Shown here one piece after another: positions 60,385-64,000 of a DNA stretch of 64,000 bases. The stretch is from contig NZ_AUHN01000004.1 in assembly GCF_000423205.1 (NCBI RefSeq), forward strand, positions 62,001 through 126,000. Direction: 5' to 3'. How positions within the stretch are numbered: position 1 is the first letter of the stretch; each line of letters starts with the position of its first letter. The notes beneath the pieces are model-generated. The model worked only from the letters and a program-made list of their open reading frames with translations, had not been told where the DNA came from and did not search any database. The stretch is from Jonesia quinghaiensis DSM 15701. Its GTDB lineage: Bacteria > Actinomycetota > Actinomycetes > Actinomycetales > Cellulomonadaceae. A program made the position numbers and the translations under genes.

Positions 60385-60905
60385 AAGCTCCTGCGCCCCT
60401 CCTCTGGCTCCTCTTCTTCCTCAACATCAAGTTCAGGATCAGGTTGGTCTCGTTGAACAACGAGTTGTTCATACATTCCCGGTTTTAAGGGCCACCACCA
60501 CAAACAAGCGATGCCCACAACAATAGCTACCGTCGAAAACGCGGTATAACCCCACATAATATTTGAGGGAAGCTCATACGTTGTAAGTATCGGGTTCACA
60601 CCCGCACATGTAGCGGCCAGAAGAGTGAACAGCACGAACACAGCCCACCACTTCCTGTCACGCACCCGCCGCCACAACCAGCTGCGCCGTTCCAACTCAA
60701 GAACCACGGCTAAGCCCCACACAAGCATCAGAAGGTATAGGAAAGCCATCGAGACCAAAGAAAAAGACTCCGCGAAGGGCCCTGTCCAGGTAAACAAAAC
60801 ACCAAACGATGAAGGGACAAAAAGAACACCAAAATACAGTGACGGCAGAACCCGGCGCACACGGGGACGCTCAACGGAACCGCTGGTAGTGGAGTCATTA
60901 CTCAA
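60366..60905 (-). CDS. Unknown four-TM membrane protein with acidic tail
   Basis: This 179-aa protein has hydrophobic helices at about 22-42, 48-68, 87-105 and 117-138, then a strongly acidic stretch (DPELDVEEEEEPEEGRR) and an aromatic end LWWYLW. No known motif. First gene of the overlapping three-gene operon. No strong ribosome binding site is visible before the ATG. Function is unknown; the neighbouring genes are all uncharacterised. Confidence 0.6.
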   Translation of the reverse strand: MSNDSTTSGSVERPRVRRVLPSLYFGVLFVPSSFGVLFTWTGPFAESFSLVSMAFLYLLMLVWGLAVVLELERRSWLWRRVRDRKWWAVFVLFTLLAATCAGVNPILTTYELPSNIMWGYTAFSTVAIVVGIACLWWWPLKPGMYEQLVVQRDQPDPELDVEEEEEPEEGRRSLWWYLW

Positions 60906-60963
60906 AGAAGGATTACCCTTTCGTTAACACGTTCAACCGTGGCGCAACGTAGCGCTGTATCCA

Positions 60964-61677
60964 CTACTTGGTTGGAAACAAGCCACTCGTGGGGAGCAAT
61001 CCGCGAGTGAGGCAGTCGTGGTCCTGGTACGGAGCTAGGCTGATCGAGCGCGTAATCTCGTCACACAAAGCTAACGATGCTTTGGCTGGCCTGATGAGCC
61101 CAAGCATCGGGAGTTCTTTCCCGTTGAGTAGGTGCAGAGTTGGCATGGCATCAACTGCCTCAAAAAGCGACGATTCTTTGTCATGTTCTTGCCACGGGGA
61201 TACTGCGTGGACTTGGTGCGTGGGGATCTTTCGGGTACGGAACACCCCACGGTACGTGAGGTGACCGTTCTCAATAGACGCTGAGACACGAGGCAGGCGA
61301 ATAGCCGCAACAACGAGGGGTGCGGTTGACAACACGAAAGCCACAGCACCTGCGGTTTGTGGCACGTCCCCGACCAAGTATGTGTACGTGGACACTCCCA
61401 GTATCATCGCCAACAATGCATAAGCACCAAGCCGCGACCGGGTAAGTGCAGTGACTTTCTTGAACTCCCCTGCTTCATGGCTGCTGCCACTCGCGGCACA
61501 GCGGTTTATCACTCTTCTATGGAGGAGTGGGAGCACTGTACCCATCAGTACACTGGCACCTACCAGCCCGAGAAGCACAATCAATCCAAAGACATTAGCT
61601 ATGACCGACTCCGAGTTTGTCACCAACTGGTGAACCCAAAAGATGGCAAAGTAGTAGATGAGCGCCTTCATGTACAC
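60964..61677 (-). CDS. Unknown membrane protein with PH-like C-terminal part
   Basis: This is a 237-aa protein. Four hydrophobic segments lie at about 5-20, 26-50, 88-106 and 112-132. A soluble domain begins SASIENGHLTYRGVFRTRKI (about 134-153) and ends near EITRSISLAPY. The 'GHLTYRGVFRTRKIP' phrase is typical of bacterial PH-like domains following two TM pairs. It stands alone, 58 nt upstream of the four-TM gene on the same strand, and divergent from paralogue B. Function is unknown. Confidence 0.65.
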   Translation of the reverse strand: MYMKALIYYFAIFWVHQLVTNSESVIANVFGLIVLLGLVGASVLMGTVLPLLHRRVINRCAASGSSHEAGEFKKVTALTRSRLGAYALLAMILGVSTYTYLVGDVPQTAGAVAFVLSTAPLVVAAIRLPRVSASIENGHLTYRGVFRTRKIPTHQVHAVSPWQEHDKESSLFEAVDAMPTLHLLNGKELPMLGLIRPAKASLALCDEITRSISLAPYQDHDCLTRGLLPTSGLFPTK

Positions 61678-61764
61678 ACCTTATGGCATCAGATGTTAGG
61701 TTCCCGACGCATGAGGAGAAGCGCAGTAGATGGAGGCACTACAGATGAGACGGGGAGCGTGAGG

Positions 61765-62253
61765 GTGGGCGATTCTAAAAACTGGGCACATTACTCGCGC
61801 AGGTTTACGACTATCTATCACCTATTACCGTTGCTCACTGGAATCTTTTGTGTCCAATACATCGAGGAGTCGTGGTTCTGGTTATTCGGGGGAGCCATTC
61901 TTGCGGCTTATTCACTTATCCACATTTTAGTTGCACAGTTAGCTGTTGTGAGATTGGCCGAGGGCGGCATGGTAGTCAGGAACTATCTCCGCACAGACTT
62001 CATCCCTTACCCGGAGATCATTCGAGTGTCAGATGAACAGTGGGATGGGGCAATGATGTTTGCCGCTGGCCCTCGAAAACTTCGAGTTGTCACACTGGAT
62101 AGAAAATCTCAAACGCAAGAACCCATAACACTCACACAGGCGTTCATGCCACGTCCGATGGTGGAGAGGCTGGTTGCCGAGATCGGTGAACGTAAAGGAC
62201 AAACCCTCCAGCCCCTTCAAGGTGTTAAGCGAGGGTTCTGGATTCTGTGGTGA
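61765..62253 (+). CDS. Unknown membrane protein with PH-like part (paralogue B)
   Basis: This 162-aa protein is homologous to the product of 59279-59815. Two TM helices (about 16-34 and 37-58) and a soluble part with RTDFIPYPEIIRVSDEQWDG and GPRKLRVVTLDRK follow, then FMPRPMVERLVAEIGE. It ends GVKRGFWILW. GTG 61765 is chosen because GGGGAG lies 7 nt upstream and the N-terminus then aligns with its paralogue. GTG 61759 and upstream ATGs are alternatives. Function is unknown. Confidence 0.6.
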   Translation: MGDSKNWAHYSRRFTTIYHLLPLLTGIFCVQYIEESWFWLFGGAILAAYSLIHILVAQLAVVRLAEGGMVVRNYLRTDFIPYPEIIRVSDEQWDGAMMFAAGPRKLRVVTLDRKSQTQEPITLTQAFMPRPMVERLVAEIGERKGQTLQPLQGVKRGFWILW

Positions 62254-62288
62254 ACCCGGGTGGCACACGAGATCAGCATCTCAAAGTC

Positions 62289-62882
62289 TCATAACTCTTG
62301 GTCAACTGGGTACCGTAGCCGATAAAACCAGATCCTCACCCAACTTCTCACAGTGGCTATACGTCCACGAATGGATCGCCGCTCTATAGCCAAAAGTTCA
62401 AGTTCAGTTTCTCTCGGGAGTCCACACATCCTGATTGAATCTAGGATGTAATCGTCATCTGCTCCGCAGGCTATTCGCTCCCTTATCTCTTTTCTTGCGC
62501 GTTCAATCCATATAGGCATGGGATATCTTTTGAATCCAACAGCATCAATAAAATTGATAACTACTCTGTTATGCACCCTCGCTTGTTCTCGAAGCCATTC
62601 GAGTGTGGGATCACAAAATTTATGATGACGAAACGACCAAATGTCTAAATAGAATTCGTAGATCACTTCCCTTCTTCCGTCATCATCAGGAGCAGATGCC
62701 CACATTGCTTTGATCAGCGAATCGGCGGAATCAACTTCCCACTTGCGCTCTTGTGTGACGCACACATACGCAGTTGACTCGTCATCGTCAAACTCCCACC
62801 GATCCCACCACACACGACCCAACTCGTGGTCGCTCATCGCAGAGAACTTTTTCTCTGCCTCGTCATAGCGTTCATCGTCCAT
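62289..62882 (-). CDS. Unknown acidic soluble protein
   Basis: This 197-aa protein is rich in Trp, Asp, Glu and Arg. The N-terminal half is acidic (DDERYDEAEKKF, DRWEFDDDESTAY). The C-terminal half is helical and basic (IEERARKEIRERIACG-like, RRSIRGRIATVRSW). No TM segment and no recognised motif. GAGGG stands 7 nt before the ATG. AT-rich relative to the core genes. Composition and neighbourhood would fit an immunity-type protein, but nothing proves it. Confidence 0.55.
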   Translation of the reverse strand: MDDERYDEAEKKFSAMSDHELGRVWWDRWEFDDDESTAYVCVTQERKWEVDSADSLIKAMWASAPDDDGRREVIYEFYLDIWSFRHHKFCDPTLEWLREQARVHNRVVINFIDAVGFKRYPMPIWIERARKEIRERIACGADDDYILDSIRMCGLPRETELELLAIERRSIRGRIATVRSWVRIWFYRLRYPVDQEL

Positions 62883-63067
62883 TGTTCATCCCTCATAAAT
62901 CGAGGCTTTTCACCTTCGCTGTCATTTAAAGGGAACAATAGCAGCGAAAGGTTCCTGTCCGAGACTCTTTTTATGCATCAACAGCACTGATCGATCAACT
63001 GAGGAGTAAGTTAAAGCGGCATGAACCAGCCCTCGCTGACGAATACGAGACACAAAGCCAGCTGAGG

Positions 63068-63829
63068 CTATTTGTCTGCGAGATTTAGGATCTCTCCGCA
63101 GGAACGCACCGTGAAGAGCTCATGCATGCGGGTGAACCAGTCGAAGCGCGTTTCACCATGCAGGATCCTCACAAACTGCTGCGCCTCAACCACAGTACGA
63201 GAGTTGAGGTTTTTATCTTTCGACCAGGGCAAAAGGAAATCGTAAAAAACGTAAGGGTGTTTACTCCGCTTTCGCGTCCACCTTTGGGGAGCGCCGAGAG
63301 GTGCCCAGTCCCACCCCCAACTACTATGTGTTGTATCTACAATCGCGCATGCAATGAACCTGCGACCGTCAAGCGTCACCCTCTTGGAACTCACCAACTC
63401 GAACTGCGGCCGATAGTAACCAATAATGTCGGAAATATCTTCATCAAATGTTTCAAACCTTGGAAGAGCAGCATGTAACTGCTCCTCACTCAACAGCCAC
63501 TGCCCACTGTCCGCTTCGAGGAAATCGATGAGGTTCTTTTCATCGAGCGGCGGAGAACACATAATGTAATCCGCTGCTACACGCATCCACCATTCATCCA
63601 AGTCATCATCAACTTCCGGGACTTTCCAGCCGACGATTTCCCCACCAATCATTGATATATATCTAGGCACCCACTTACGTGATAAACCATTGAAGGTATA
63701 CCATCCTCCAGAAATACTTGGATCGAACCTAACGAGCAAATCCATGCCATGGCAGGGTGCAGCAAACAGAAAATTACGTTGCCCCAGTTTCAATAAATCA
63801 AGAACTACTGCGTCATCAGGCTTTGTCAT
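63068..63829 (-). CDS. Unknown soluble protein directly behind an open reading frame at the window edge
   Basis: This 253-aa protein is rich in Trp, Phe and Asp, with FLFAAPCHGMDLLVRFDPSI (about 20-39), a DEWWMRVAADYIMCSPPLDE block and a C-terminal RFDWFTRMHELFTVRSCGE. No TM segment, no known motif. ATG 63829 is chosen over 63910 since GAGGG stands 6 nt upstream and the longer form overlaps the preceding gene's coding end. It begins 14 nt after the stop of the upstream gene, so they are co-transcribed. The arrangement resembles a toxin followed by its immunity protein; that is inference only. A 185-base gap follows with nothing recognisable. Confidence 0.6.
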   Translation of the reverse strand: MTKPDDAVVLDLLKLGQRNFLFAAPCHGMDLLVRFDPSISGGWYTFNGLSRKWVPRYISMIGGEIVGWKVPEVDDDLDEWWMRVAADYIMCSPPLDEKNLIDFLEADSGQWLLSEEQLHAALPRFETFDEDISDIIGYYRPQFELVSSKRVTLDGRRFIACAIVDTTHSSWGWDWAPLGAPQRWTRKRSKHPYVFYDFLLPWSKDKNLNSRTVVEAQQFVRILHGETRFDWFTRMHELFTVRSCGEILNLADK

Positions 63830-63843
63830 CGCAACCCTCTTTC

Positions 63844-64000
63844 CTAATGTAGACCAGTTCGAATAAGCGATATCAGCGACCGGGACTCGGGGTGGAATGG
63901 GCGCGTCCAAGGCGCCATTCCATCAGCGTGCACATGTATACCGCTGTCCCGCAGCATATGAAGCGCCCGCACATTATCTACTTTCTTCACGTCAGAGAAC
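63844..64000 (-). CDS. C-terminal fragment of an unknown protein (partial)
   Basis: One minus-strand frame is open from the window edge to a TAG at 63846-63844 and gives about 51 residues, including KKVDNVRALHMLRDSGIHVH and PWTRPFHPESRSLISLIRTG. His- and Arg-rich. The start is outside the window. It ends 14 nt before the next gene. Too little is present to assign a family. Confidence 0.5.
   Translation of the reverse strand, partial: FSDVKKVDNVRALHMLRDSGIHVHADGMAPWTRPFHPESRSLISLIRTGLH

Overview
The window reads as actinobacterial chromosome (Actinomycetota, most likely Micrococcales). GC content is moderately high. It carries a conservon-type roadblock/DUF742/GTPase signalling operon, a MetP/MetS amino-acid importer, a DUF5926 gene, a tandem pair of DUF7882-like genes, and carbohydrate ABC systems that lack a dedicated ATPase (usually served by a shared MsiK-type ATPase). 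Many genes have a TANNNT hexamer exactly 6-7 nt upstream of the start codon, the layout of leaderless mRNAs. The genus cannot be proved from the window; a Jonesia-like organism would fit the gene content and base composition, but that is a guess.

Layout. 1-2500: end of a secreted repeat protein; a small HTH + Clp-N pair behind a double palindromic operator; a methyltransferase gene bracketed by two copies of a 71-bp palindromic repeat; tRNA-Ser(UGA) with a terminator. 2600-8340: four-gene conservon operon (giant sensor ATPase, roadblock, DUF742, small GTPase), transcribed leftward. 8500-13250: quinone oxidoreductase and a CUT1 sugar importer (binding protein + two permeases). 13250-20900: serS with a HAD phosphatase; divergently a diacylglycerol-kinase-like gene and a large membrane protein; an alpha/beta hydrolase; a GT2 glycosyltransferase. 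21000-31300: DUF5926 gene, phosphoglucomutase, a strongly structured intergenic element that looks like an undescribed small RNA, an APH-like kinase, GNAT, MFS, a DivIVA-like protein, a rubrerythrin-VIT1 metal transporter, a MazG-like pyrophosphohydrolase, and metP/metS. 31370-35620: sbcC-sbcD. 35800-46120: lipoprotein, SDR, DUF7882-like pair, SRPBCC protein, a complete peptide ABC importer with a fused double ATPase, and a sortase-anchored surface protein. 46310-51400: HrpA-type helicase with a palindrome-derived insertion in its reading frame, and a YbaK-type deacylase.

51600-59280 is a coherent amino-sugar module. A leftward operon encodes a ROK repressor, a binding protein, two permeases, NagB and a ROK sugar kinase. 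It is divergent from a cytoplasmic GH20 hexosaminidase, with a perfect 8-bp-arm inverted repeat at the divergent start. This suggests uptake of N-acetylglucosamine or chitobiose-type sugars, hydrolysis, phosphorylation and deamination; no NagA deacetylase is present in the window.

59280-64000 is a more AT-rich accessory tail of small unknown genes. It includes two homologous membrane/PH-like proteins and, at the right edge, an unknown open-ended reading frame followed 14 nt later by an unknown 253-aa gene, an arrangement typical of toxin-immunity pairs.

The strongest candidate for something undescribed is the minus-strand structured element at about 23764-24000. It has a promoter-like hexamer, a 14-bp closing helix with nested inner helices, and an intrinsic terminator.
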